64,000 bases of DNA. It comes from Bacillota bacterium (GTDB lineage: Bacteria; Bacillota; Clostridia; Lachnospirales; Lachnospiraceae). Positions 44,578 to 53,321 of the stretch are shown here, in pieces (position 1 is the first letter of the stretch; each line of letters starts with the position of its first letter). The translations under genes were made by a program, and so were the position numbers. Location of the stretch: assembly GCA_023410575.1 (NCBI GenBank), contig JAEYPP010000005.1:1-64000 (forward strand), given 5' to 3'. Below the pieces are notes generated by a model. It was not told the DNA's origin. It searched no databases and saw only the letters and a program-made list of their open reading frames with translations.

Positions 44578-45405
44578 ATGATATCAACTATTATTTTAAT
44601 TGTAAATCTATTATTTATACTATGCTTTGTCCTTGTTTTAATAGCTCCAGGTAAAAGCACGAAGGAAATGCGTTCACCTTTTTTGAATCGTAACATTGCT
44701 CATCGTGGATTGCATACAAAAGATAAGAAGACTCCAGAAAACTCTATGCTTGCATTTCAAGCTGCAATTAAGGCTGGGTATGGTATTGAGTTTGATATTC
44801 AGCTTACAAAAGATGAGAAAATTGTAGTCTTTCATGATGATACTCTAAGACGTGTCTGTAATGTTGATGGGCGTGTTGATGACTATACGTATCAAGAGCT
44901 CCAGGCTTTTTCACTTTGTAATACTGATCAAAAAATCCCTCTTTTCTCTGATTTTCTAAAACTAGTTAATGGCCAGGTACCACTCATTGTCGAATTGAAA
45001 AACGGACGTAAAAATAACTTATTATGCGAAAAAACCTATGCAATGCTTAAGGAGTACCATGGTGATTATTGTGTTGAAAGTTTCCAACCACTTATAGTTG
45101 CTTGGTTTAAACGAAATGCACCTCATCTATTACGGGGACAGTTAAGTGCAGGTCCCAAAGAATTTAAAGGACAGCTCTCCCGTCTACAGGCTTTCGGACT
45201 AAGTCGTCTCCTTACCAACTTCGTTACTCGTCCACACTTTATATCCTATCATAAAGAAAAACATTCATTACTTGTAAAACTTGTCGATCGTATGGGTGCA
45301 ATGAGAGCTGTATGGACTGTTCGTGATGATGATGACATTCATCAAATCGAATCGCGTAATGACATCGTAATTTTTGAATTTTATCAACCACCAATTAAAT
45401 ACTAG
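44578..45405 (+). CDS. Glycerophosphodiester phosphodiesterase
   Basis: A 275-residue protein. An N-terminal membrane segment (STIILIVNLLFILCFVLVLI) is followed by the GDPD TIM barrel: NIAHRGLHTKDKKTPENS (catalytic His and Arg), YGIEFDIQLTKDEKIVVFHD (metal Glu/Asp, second His) and VPLIVELKNGRK. It releases glycerol 3-phosphate from lipid or teichoic acid head groups, tethered at the membrane. Confidence 0.92.
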   Translation: MISTIILIVNLLFILCFVLVLIAPGKSTKEMRSPFLNRNIAHRGLHTKDKKTPENSMLAFQAAIKAGYGIEFDIQLTKDEKIVVFHDDTLRRVCNVDGRVDDYTYQELQAFSLCNTDQKIPLFSDFLKLVNGQVPLIVELKNGRKNNLLCEKTYAMLKEYHGDYCVESFQPLIVAWFKRNAPHLLRGQLSAGPKEFKGQLSRLQAFGLSRLLTNFVTRPHFISYHKEKHSLLVKLVDRMGAMRAVWTVRDDDDIHQIESRNDIVIFEFYQPPIKY

Positions 45406-45427
45406 CCTGTAATCTGAACGACTTGAA

Positions 45428-45531
45428 ATGGGGCTGTCGCATTGATATAATCCCACTTAAGTAGATGGATGAAATTTAATGATTTCATCTATCTACCTAA
45501 GTGGGATTATATCATAATGCGACAACCCCAT
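45428..45531. repeat. Very long hairpin (48/50-bp arms, 6-base loop)
   Basis: Left arm 45428-45475 and right arm 45482-45531 are reverse complements except for three substitutions and a 2-base difference, with loop TTAATG. It lies exactly between two convergent genes. It may be a bidirectional terminator, a short palindromic mobile element, or both. The outer part (TGTCGCA) resembles the terminator at 39792. Confidence 0.85.
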
Positions 45532-45544
45532 CATTTATGAATAA

Positions 45545-46753
45545 TTATTTTGATGATTCCGTACTTGGATATTTCACTGTTAATTCAGCTTCCTTTGATG
45601 ATAAAACTAAGCTAATTCCTTTGCTATCATTCTGATCGGTTCCTTGCTTACGAATATAGATAACACTACCATCTGGAGCAATAGACTGAGATAGTTTTTT
45701 CACATTCGTATCTTTTACCTGTTTCCAAGTAACTTTAGCAACGTCAAAATCTGCATCTGGTTTTACAATACAGTAACTATAAATGTTTGTTTTAGAAGCA
45801 TTCTTAAATACAAGACAAAGCTTATTATTCTCATAATAATATGCAATTTCACTAGACTGACCTGAAATTATTGGTGCATCTGCTTGTCCAGTAATTGTTA
45901 AAAATGTTGATTTTGAGTAGGTTTTACTAGCGGTAGCTGCCGTACGGATTTGTAACGTTACTGTTTTAGCTCCATTTTGAAATAATGTACTAGGTGCAAT
46001 GTCTTCCACTGACATTGATTTATCACACTCTACCCATATATCTGCTTGCTCGTTATAATACTCCATTTTAGTTGTAGTATTTAAGGTTAATTTAGATGCA
46101 TTGACTGAAACAGAAGGTGCATTTGCTCGTTTTGTTAATACCACTGTTACTTCTTTACTAGGTCTTTCCCCTGTATTTACTGCATCTTCTCCTCGTGTCT
46201 GTGGTATACGTATGATAATCTTAGCACCCTTAACAAGCATGTTATCTACTGTGTTCATGAAATCTTTATAATCTTGACTACTTGGATTCATGGATACATC
46301 ATACCAGTGATAATCTGTTGCTTTTCTCCATTGAAAACTCTCTGCATTATCACAATTTGTAAATGTGAAATCACCATCTGCTTTATTATAGGTTACTTTA
46401 ATCGTATTATCTTTTGCTGGTAATGTAACAGGTATAACTGTTGTATCTAAATCACCTTTAAAATATAATGTTTTATCTGCTGTACTTGAAATCCAGGAGA
46501 TATCCATCTGATAAGCTGTATTATCAAGGACTCTATCTCCTTCCACTTCAAACCAGGTCTTCTTATCTGTTGAAAGATAAACGATAGAGTTATTATTAGT
46601 ATAGATAATCATAGTCAAATTATCGTAATCGATTGTTCCGATTGTAATTGCTGTTGCTTTTGTTTCGGCTGATGCTTTTTTAGTTGGTGCTGTAATCATT
46701 GCTGTTAAAAACAAAAGCAACGCTATGATGGATTTATATAAACATTTATTCAT
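45545..46753 (-). CDS. Secreted protein, paralogue of the upstream 784-residue protein
   Basis: A 402-residue protein. Signal peptide 1-30 (SIIALLLFLTAMITAP, cleaved near KKASAE), then a two-part beta-rich region. The first ~150 residues align with the upstream paralogue (ITIGTIDYDNLTMIIYTNNN against ITVEKIDYEKSIITLKGNAN; QMDISWISS against SMDISWIPV; FQWRKATDYHWYDV against VQWRKKDSYIWYNV). No known domain is recognised. Cotranscribed with the paralogue (13-base gap). Confidence 0.75.
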   Translation of the reverse strand: MNKCLYKSIIALLLFLTAMITAPTKKASAETKATAITIGTIDYDNLTMIIYTNNNSIVYLSTDKKTWFEVEGDRVLDNTAYQMDISWISSTADKTLYFKGDLDTTVIPVTLPAKDNTIKVTYNKADGDFTFTNCDNAESFQWRKATDYHWYDVSMNPSSQDYKDFMNTVDNMLVKGAKIIIRIPQTRGEDAVNTGERPSKEVTVVLTKRANAPSVSVNASKLTLNTTTKMEYYNEQADIWVECDKSMSVEDIAPSTLFQNGAKTVTLQIRTAATASKTYSKSTFLTITGQADAPIISGQSSEIAYYYENNKLCLVFKNASKTNIYSYCIVKPDADFDVAKVTWKQVKDTNVKKLSQSIAPDGSVIYIRKQGTDQNDSKGISLVLSSKEAELTVKYPSTESSK

Positions 46754-46766
46754 CTATGGCACCTCC

Positions 46767-49121
46767 CTAATCCTTATCAATAATGGTTAACTTGCATCCA
46801 TTCTTGATAACATATCCATTGCTTAGTGTAATTACGATATTCTTCGTAGTTGTAGAGTCAGTTGTTAATTTTTTAATCTTTGAATTTGATAAATCGATTG
46901 TTGCCACTCCATTTGAAATCTCAGCAGACTTCATAATGGATATACCATCCCATGTCACATCGGAAACACCTACCTCGTAAGTTGGGCTGAAGATGTTTAA
47001 TTTTATTGAGAACGTAACCACTTCTTTGGTAACCGTAGTTGTTGTATTATCTGGATTTGTTATTGTTTCTGTCTTCGTTTCTTCTAGACTACCTTCCGTT
47101 ATGGAATAAGCGATTGGCGCCGATACAATTGTAGCCGTTTCAATCAGATTAATTGTGACTGCATTCTCTAGTTTTTCACCGTTACTTAAATTGATAATTA
47201 ATGGCACTGCTGCATTCCTCTTTGTAATGATACTATCGGTTTCAAACTTATTCACATTTACAGTTACAAGAGCCGTTCTAACAGCTTCATGTTTATCATT
47301 TAGCCTTGTTCCATATACGACGCTGTAATCTCCATTATCCATGTTTAATTCATAGCTGTCATAAGTCATGCCCTTAATGGTAACCTTTTCGCTTGTAAAC
47401 TTGTCAATGTCTGTCTTATCATATACGTAATTCTTACCAAAATCTAAGTTAAACTGGAAGCTTGAATCATCATTGTCTGTATCTTTGGAACTGTATACTC
47501 GCTCAAAGCTATCAGTTGCAAACTTATAGTCCTTATTATTTACTATAGTCTTTGGATAAATATATAATAGCAGACCTGAAGTTGTTGTACTTTCCACTTC
47601 ATCAGAATTTGCTAAAACAATAGTCCCGTATAAAGCCTGTTCCAAAATATGATCGATACTTTCCGTACTAGTTATCTTAGTTGTAATAATATATTCATCT
47701 GGGTTATCCTTAGAAACAACAACGGTGCTCTTTAAATTTGTTATTGTACCCTTTACATTACCATAGATATCTTTAAATTTAATGGAAGAAACAGTTGTCT
47801 TTGTTGGACTAGAAATCGTAAATGTTAAATAGCTGGATGAATCTTCTTCCTTTACCACTCCTGCAGTTGTAACTAATGTTGTTAAGCTCTTAGCTGAAGC
47901 GGAGTCTGGATAATTAACACCCGAACTTCCTGTAATATCAAGTTCTTTTGAAGCTAGAGCGAAAGCTACTTTATCATCTGCAGCTATTGATTTCTTTCTA
48001 ACATAGATATGGCTACCTTCTTTTGCTTTTGATTCTGTAATCGTAATTTGAGCAGAAGATGTTATACTTGTCCAAACTGCCTCTTGATAATTAAAAGTAT
48101 CCCCTGGCTCAACAATTGTATATTCAAAAGGTTGTGTTGAACTTGCAGCTCTTACTGCTAATTCTAAACTCTTAGAGCTTGTATAATCAAGACTGATTCC
48201 ATAAGTAGTTTCACTTGGTGGAGCTGCTTGTACTGGTACAGTGATGGTTGTAATACGAGATGCTTGTGCTGAGCTTGTTGCATTTGTTCTAAATTGTAAG
48301 ATTACCTCATTTTGTTTTGTTGTACTATTAATATATAAGGCACTTCCTGCTATTTTACTCAACATTAAATCAGTAGCACTACTTACCGTTGTCCATTCAC
48401 TAGTTGTTCCATCCGAAAAGACTACACGGTATCCCGAATTCTTCTTAACAGGAATTAAGAACTTTGATCCATCGATTTTAATTTCTGGAGCATTTGCTTT
48501 CTTTGGAATTGTGATCGTGACCTCTTTGCTCGGCCTCTGACCAATATTTAACTCTCCGTTTACGATACTACCATTAATTGGTGCCAAACGAAGATATAGC
48601 GTTGCGCCTTGTGAACTTAATTTATCAAGTTCATTCGTAAATGCTGTTTCGTTCACGTTATACCATATGTAACTATCCTTTTTTCTCCATTGAACTGTTC
48701 TAGTTCCCTGATTTGTATAGGTGACTGACTGCTTTGCACTATTATATCTTGCTTTAAATGTATTAAGCTGCTTTGGAATTACTATCGTTACAACGTCCTT
48801 TGAAGAATCTCCCTTAAACTTAATCGTATAATTCGATGAGACTGGGATCCATGAGATATCCATTGATATCGTCTTTTCGTTTGTTAATGTTCCTGATATT
48901 GTTTCCCATGACTTTCCTTTCGAGTCTGAGAAATAAATCTTACTATCATTTGCATTTCCTTTTAAGGTAATGATACTTTTCTCATAATCGATTTTTTCTA
49001 CTGTAATACTTGTAGTAGCCGCCTTGGCATTTGTAGCTTTTAATGCAAGCATAGAAGCTAATACAAAAAATAGCATTACAAAAGATGCAATGACAGCACG
49101 TAACTTTACTGACTTATTCAT
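46767..49121 (-). CDS. Large secreted protein of unknown function
   Basis: A 784-residue protein. Signal peptide 1-34 (AVIASFVMLFFVLASMLALK, cleaved near TNAKAA), then repeated beta-rich units with the W-x-W/FQWRK, RPSKEVTITIPKKANAP and IYVRKK motifs shared with the 402-residue neighbour. A further region of ~380 residues rich in Ser/Thr/Asp follows. No anchor is seen. AAAGGAGGAG precedes the ATG. Transcribed from the strong promoter at 49209-49237 with a folded leader. Confidence 0.75.
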   Translation of the reverse strand: MNKSVKLRAVIASFVMLFFVLASMLALKATNAKAATTSITVEKIDYEKSIITLKGNANDSKIYFSDSKGKSWETISGTLTNEKTISMDISWIPVSSNYTIKFKGDSSKDVVTIVIPKQLNTFKARYNSAKQSVTYTNQGTRTVQWRKKDSYIWYNVNETAFTNELDKLSSQGATLYLRLAPINGSIVNGELNIGQRPSKEVTITIPKKANAPEIKIDGSKFLIPVKKNSGYRVVFSDGTTSEWTTVSSATDLMLSKIAGSALYINSTTKQNEVILQFRTNATSSAQASRITTITVPVQAAPPSETTYGISLDYTSSKSLELAVRAASSTQPFEYTIVEPGDTFNYQEAVWTSITSSAQITITESKAKEGSHIYVRKKSIAADDKVAFALASKELDITGSSGVNYPDSASAKSLTTLVTTAGVVKEEDSSSYLTFTISSPTKTTVSSIKFKDIYGNVKGTITNLKSTVVVSKDNPDEYIITTKITSTESIDHILEQALYGTIVLANSDEVESTTTSGLLLYIYPKTIVNNKDYKFATDSFERVYSSKDTDNDDSSFQFNLDFGKNYVYDKTDIDKFTSEKVTIKGMTYDSYELNMDNGDYSVVYGTRLNDKHEAVRTALVTVNVNKFETDSIITKRNAAVPLIINLSNGEKLENAVTINLIETATIVSAPIAYSITEGSLEETKTETITNPDNTTTTVTKEVVTFSIKLNIFSPTYEVGVSDVTWDGISIMKSAEISNGVATIDLSNSKIKKLTTDSTTTKNIVITLSNGYVIKNGCKLTIIDKD

Positions 49122-49140
49122 TAAACTCCTCCTTTAAGTT

Positions 49141-49202
49141 GTAAGACCCATCAGGCATTCAGGGCCAGACCGTTTCTCATAAAGAGGCCAACGGTATTTC
49201 CA
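49141..49202 (-). promoter_or_regulatory. Compact structured 5' leader of the secreted-protein operon
   Basis: On the minus strand the leader forms ACCGTT/AACGGT enclosing GGCC and a small CTC/GAG hairpin, then a second stem GGCCC/GGGTC. The GGCC in the first loop is complementary to the GGCC opening the second stem, which would allow a pseudoknot. It begins right at the inferred transcript start and ends ~20 bases before the ribosome site. I cannot assign it to a riboswitch class. Confidence 0.45.
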
Positions 49203-49208
49203 TAATAT

Positions 49209-49237
49209 ATTATAATCACTAACTACTTTATCGTCAA
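49209..49237 (-). promoter_or_regulatory. Strong promoter of the secreted-protein operon
   Basis: Minus strand: TTGACG (complement of 49232-49237), 17-base spacer, consensus TATAAT (complement of 49209-49214). Confidence 0.8.
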
Positions 49238-49292
49238 ATAGTGTCAAAATAATTACCCATAATTACATATTAATTTTAAACTTGAAATTAAT

Positions 49293-49330
49293 AAAAAGGA
49301 GCAACCACATTTTTTTGCAGTAGCTCCTTA
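49293..49330 (-). terminator. Terminator of the YwmB-like gene
   Basis: AAGGAGC (49296-49302) pairs with GCTCCTT (49323-49329); a T-run follows on the minus strand. Confidence 0.75.
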
Positions 49331-49348
49331 AACTGAAACTAATATTTT

Positions 49349-50227
49349 CTACCAGTCTCCTGAAATAATAGGTGTAGCAAGATAAATCTTTGTATAATTA
49401 TTTGCCTCATCATACGTCATTGCAACTTGTATATTGATTTTTGATTCATTAACGGTAATGTATTCTCGAAGTAAGCCAGTATAAGCATAAACCGTATATA
49501 GTTCATCTTCACGATTTTCATAGACAACTACACCTTCAAGAGAATCTATCATCTTGTCGGCCATTTTGTTTTTTGTATCAAGTAAGAGATTACCAGCAAA
49601 TGCACCACACAATTGTAATGTCTCGGAAATCTGATTCTCTGTAATATTAAGGTTTTTATATATTTCTTCTACTGTATTTTTAAACTTTAGAATATCATTG
49701 TTGGCATCTTCGTAAATCACGATTCTTACCATCACATACTGCGTAATACCAACCTTCTTTTCTAAGTTTTGCTTAAATGCATCCATTGTTTCTGTATTTT
49801 TTAATGTTACTACCTTAATGGTTGTCTGCGCTCTCGCTGCCTGCTTTGTAAATACAACCTCTTGACGATTTTCATTTTCATATGTCCTAAACTCTGAATC
49901 TGTCTTGACGCCAAGACCAGTTGCGATATAAGAAATTAATGAATTTTTATCTTCTACCGTTAAGTACTGATTACCATATTCCGCTGTCACTTCAAGGGTG
50001 CTTTCCATAAGTCCAGAATTAGTCGTAACAAAGGCACTTAATATATTGCCCTCCCTCGAGAACAAACGATTTGCTATGATTTGTGCTCCAACAGCTATCC
50101 AAAGTAGAATCACGATTGATAATAGAAAACGCATCTTTTTGTTAGCTAGTATTTCTTTATATGGTATATGATATTTTTTTGTAAGAACTGTTTGATTTGA
50201 TGATAGTGTATAACGTTCCTTCCACAT
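49349..50227 (-). CDS. YwmB-like (TATA-box-binding-fold) membrane protein
   Basis: A 292-residue protein. One membrane segment (MRFLLSIVILLWIAVGAQII) is followed by an extracytoplasmic domain with the alpha/beta repeat order of YwmB (PF08680): TLEVTAEYGNQYLTVEDKNS and LQLCGAFAGNLLLDTKNKMA. In Bacillus the ywmB gene also lies close to the atp operon, which supports the call. Sequence similarity judged by eye is modest. Function unknown. GGAGGTATTGCT precedes the ATG. Confidence 0.65.
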   Translation of the reverse strand: MWKERYTLSSNQTVLTKKYHIPYKEILANKKMRFLLSIVILLWIAVGAQIIANRLFSREGNILSAFVTTNSGLMESTLEVTAEYGNQYLTVEDKNSLISYIATGLGVKTDSEFRTYENENRQEVVFTKQAARAQTTIKVVTLKNTETMDAFKQNLEKKVGITQYVMVRIVIYEDANNDILKFKNTVEEIYKNLNITENQISETLQLCGAFAGNLLLDTKNKMADKMIDSLEGVVVYENREDELYTVYAYTGLLREYITVNESKINIQVAMTYDEANNYTKIYLATPIISGDW

Positions 50228-50285
50228 AGCAATACCTCCATTCTAGTTGATAGTATTGCCATGTTTTTTTGCTTTAAACAAGCAC

Positions 50286-50394
50286 GGCAAATGAGTGGTC
50301 GTATAAGTTTTCTTCGGCGCGCTACGCTCACAAGCCCACAAAGACCATGTGGGCTTGTAAGGCCTACGAAAACCTATACGATCACTCGTTTGCC
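50286..50394. repeat. Long imperfect inverted repeat with inner perfect hairpin
   Basis: The arms 50286-50312 and 50368-50394 (GGCAAATGAGTG against CACTCGTTTGCC, TCGTAT against ATACGA, TTTTC against GAAAA) form about 23 paired bases. Inside, ACAAGCCCACA (50330-50340) pairs perfectly with TGTGGGCTTGT (50348-50358). The GC-rich middle stands out from the AT-rich surroundings. No gene is in the 324-base gap apart from this and the atp terminator. Confidence 0.8.
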
Positions 50395-50507
50395 TGTTTA
50401 TGTGAATAAAACACTTGATTAAGTAGTACTTCTAAAAAGAAAATTTAATCTCGCTAGACTACGAGTAAGGCAATACCTTCAACGTGCCATTCTTAATAAC
50501 ACAAAAC

Positions 50508-50542
50508 AGAGCTTTTGTAAACTCATAGTTTGCAGTAGCTCC
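50508..50542 (-). terminator. Terminator of the atp operon
   Basis: On the minus strand GGAGCT with AAACT pairs with AGTTT and AGCTCT, followed by GTTTTGTGTT. It lies just after atpC. Confidence 0.6.
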
Positions 50543-50551
50543 GTTCTTATG

Positions 50552-50971
50552 TTACTTTTTATATTGATTCGCAATCTCTATTCGAGTTAATGATCTTCTG
50601 AGTGCCATCTCGGCTCTTGTTTCATTAATATCACCATCATCGCCTTTTAATCGACGTTCTGCTCGTAGTTTTGCTTCATTGGCACGATGCACATCAATTT
50701 CTTCTGGCCATTCACATGATTCCGCCAATATGATAACTCGGTCCCCAAGTACCTCAACAAATCCACTAAGTAGCGCTGCTACTTTTTCGTTTTTATCTTT
50801 GATAATCTTGAGCATACCAGGTTCTATAATTGCAGTCATAGGAATATGTCCTTTTAAGATACCTATATCGCCTTCCGTTGTTTTTACTTCAATCATGTCG
50901 GCCTCTCCATCAAAGAAGATACGGTCTGGAGAGATTACCTTCAAGTGGAACAATCTACTATTATCCGCCAT
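50552..50971 (-). CDS. atpC: ATP synthase epsilon subunit
   Basis: A 139-residue protein starting at ATG 50971 (MADNSRLFHLKVISPDRIFF), six bases after AGGAG. An ATG two codons earlier abuts that site. The N-terminal beta sandwich (VISPDRIFFDGEADMIEVKT, EGDIGILKGH) and C-terminal two-helix part (ANEAKLRAERRLKG) are complete. It belongs to the F1 central stalk and restrains ATP hydrolysis. Last gene of the operon. Confidence 0.95.
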   Translation of the reverse strand: MADNSRLFHLKVISPDRIFFDGEADMIEVKTTEGDIGILKGHIPMTAIIEPGMLKIIKDKNEKVAALLSGFVEVLGDRVIILAESCEWPEEIDVHRANEAKLRAERRLKGDDGDINETRAEMALRRSLTRIEIANQYKK

Positions 50972-50993
50972 ATCCATCTCCTATCTCATACCC

Positions 50994-52412
50994 CTAGTTT
51001 TTCTTTGCTCTAGCTACGACATCATCAATGTTTCCGGCATTTAAGAAATAGCTTTCCGGAATATCATCGTGTTTACCTTCAAGTATTTCTTGAAAACTTC
51101 GAATTGTTTCTGTTACTGGTACATACTGTCCAGGAAGACCTGTAAACTGTTCTGCTACATGGAATGGCTGAGATAAGAATCTTTGCACCTTTCTCGCTCT
51201 AGATACAAGAGTCTTCTCATCCTCAGATAGTTCATCCATACCTAAGATTGCAATGATATCCTGTAATTCTTTATATCTTTGTAATATTTCCTGAACACCA
51301 CGCGCTACTTTATAATGTTCTTCTCCGACAACACGTGGATCAAGAATACGAGAAGTAGATTCCAACGGATCAACTGCAGGATATATACCTAATTCAACGA
51401 TGGAACGAGATAATACGGTAGTTGCATCCAAGTGAGCGAATGTCGTTGCTGGCGCAGGGTCAGTTAAGTCATCTGCTGGTACATAAACCGCCTGTACCGA
51501 AGTAATGGAACCATTCTTAGTCGAAGTAATACGTTCCTGTAATGCACCCATTTCAGTTTGTAAGGTTGGCTGATAACCAACTGCGGATGGCATACGTCCA
51601 AGAAGTGCTGATACTTCAGAACCCGCCTGGGTAAAACGGAAAATGTTATCAATAAATAGTAACACATCCTTACCAGACTTATCTCGGAAGTACTCTGCCA
51701 TCGTAAGTCCAGTTAAACCTACTCTCATTCTAGCTCCTGGTGGCTCATTCATCTGTCCAAACACCATCGTAGTCTTATTAATAACACCAGAATCAATCAT
51801 TTCATAATAAAGATCGTTTCCTTCTCTTGTTCTCTCCCCGACGCCGGTAAATACAGAATATCCACCATGCTCAGTTGCAATATTGGTAATCAGTTCTTGG
51901 ATTAAAACAGTTTTACCTACACCTGCACCACCGAACAGACCAATCTTACCACCTTTTTGATAAGGACAAAGAAGATCAACTACTTTGATACCTGTTTCAA
52001 GAATTTCAGTCTCGGTTGACTGTTCTTCAAACTTTGGTGCTTTTCTATGAATTGGATAATATTCAACTCCTTGTGGTTCTGGCTTTTCATCGATTGGTCT
52101 ACCAAGTACATTAAACATTCTACCTAATGTATTTTCACCAACTGGTACCGAAATTGGGGCACCAGTATTTTCTGCATTCATACCACGAACCAAACCATCG
52201 GTAGTTCCCATCGCAATACAACGAACCGTATCATCGCCCAGATGCTGAGCAACCTCAACAACTAAGATTTCTCCACTCTCTCTAGGAATATTGATTGCAT
52301 CGTAGATTTCTGGAAGATTGCCTTCTTGGAATTTGATATCAAGTACCGCACCGATAATTTGAGTGATTTTTCCTACGTTCGATGGGTTGAAACCCTTCTT
52401 ACTATCTGCCAA
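50994..52412 (-). CDS. atpD: ATP synthase beta subunit
   Basis: This 472-residue catalytic F1 subunit carries Walker A GGAGVGKTVLI, the catalytic Glu in TGVGERTREGNDLYYE, Walker B VLLFIDNIFRF and the DELSEDEK (DELSEEE-type) segment. It matches the normal length and follows atpG by 26 bases. Confidence 0.98.
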   Translation of the reverse strand: MADSKKGFNPSNVGKITQIIGAVLDIKFQEGNLPEIYDAINIPRESGEILVVEVAQHLGDDTVRCIAMGTTDGLVRGMNAENTGAPISVPVGENTLGRMFNVLGRPIDEKPEPQGVEYYPIHRKAPKFEEQSTETEILETGIKVVDLLCPYQKGGKIGLFGGAGVGKTVLIQELITNIATEHGGYSVFTGVGERTREGNDLYYEMIDSGVINKTTMVFGQMNEPPGARMRVGLTGLTMAEYFRDKSGKDVLLFIDNIFRFTQAGSEVSALLGRMPSAVGYQPTLQTEMGALQERITSTKNGSITSVQAVYVPADDLTDPAPATTFAHLDATTVLSRSIVELGIYPAVDPLESTSRILDPRVVGEEHYKVARGVQEILQRYKELQDIIAILGMDELSEDEKTLVSRARKVQRFLSQPFHVAEQFTGLPGQYVPVTETIRSFQEILEGKHDDIPESYFLNAGNIDDVVARAKKN

Positions 52413-52438
52413 ATCCTTGTCACTCCTTTTCTTATGGA

Positions 52439-53305
52439 TTAATTTATAGCATTCGCTCCAGCAATAATCTCTGTTAATTCTTGAGTAATCGAGGACTGAC
52501 GTGCACGATTGTACTTCAAAGACAAATCAGAAATCATATCCTCTGCATTATTGGTTGCGGATTCCATTGCTTGCATTCTTGCACCGTTTTCGCTGGCGAT
52601 TGCCTGAACTAAGGCACCATAAATTAAGCTATTCATATATTTTGGAATAATAATATTCAATGCCTCATCTTCTTCTGGCTCATAATTCATTAAGGTCAAG
52701 CGCTCATTCACATCTTCCTTCGCACTTTCCACATTAGTAGTATCCACAGGTAATAATTTAACTAGGGTTGGAACCTGAGTTACTGTATTCTTAAATACCG
52801 TATAGGCAAGATAAATTTCTCCGACCTCTTCGTTCGTAAATGCATCAAGTACCGTTTGTCCAATATCCATTGCATCTCGATAAGTTGGTGCATTCATTAC
52901 TTCAGAATAGTCCTTTGCTATTGTAAACTTGCGTCGAGCCAAAGCATCCTTTGACTTACGGCCTACGGCATAAATTACGGTATTGTCTTTGTTAAAGTCT
53001 CCAGAAGTAATAAGCTTAATCACATTCTGATTATAACCACCTGCAAGTCCACGATTCGACGATACTACAATGACTGCTTTTTTATCTGATTTACCTGCCA
53101 AAAGGTATGGATGTGACATTACACCAGATTTTTGAAGCATTGTATTCACAGCTTCAAACATATAATCAAAGTAAGGTTTTGAACTTTCAGCTCTTGACTT
53201 TGCTTTTTGCAACTTTACTGTGGAGACTAACTTCATGGCCTTCGTAATCTGACTGGTGCTTTGAATACTCTCTTTACGCCTTTTAATATCTCTCATTGAG
53301 GCCAT
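52439..53305 (-). CDS. atpG: ATP synthase gamma subunit
   Basis: This 288-residue rotor shaft has the conserved N-terminal coiled coil MRDIKRRKESIQSTSQITKA and C-terminal MQAMESATNNAEDMI. It couples c-ring rotation to the alpha/beta catalytic sites. Confidence 0.97.
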   Translation of the reverse strand: MASMRDIKRRKESIQSTSQITKAMKLVSTVKLQKAKSRAESSKPYFDYMFEAVNTMLQKSGVMSHPYLLAGKSDKKAVIVVSSNRGLAGGYNQNVIKLITSGDFNKDNTVIYAVGRKSKDALARRKFTIAKDYSEVMNAPTYRDAMDIGQTVLDAFTNEEVGEIYLAYTVFKNTVTQVPTLVKLLPVDTTNVESAKEDVNERLTLMNYEPEEDEALNIIIPKYMNSLIYGALVQAIASENGARMQAMESATNNAEDMISDLSLKYNRARQSSITQELTEIIAGANAIN

Positions 53306-53321
53306 AGCTTCACACCCTCTC

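Noticed and set aside
49141..49202. c-di-GMP (GEMM) riboswitch
   Set aside because: The location before secreted proteins fits, but the conserved GEMM core (GGCAAACC-like and GCAAAGCC-like segments) is not present.
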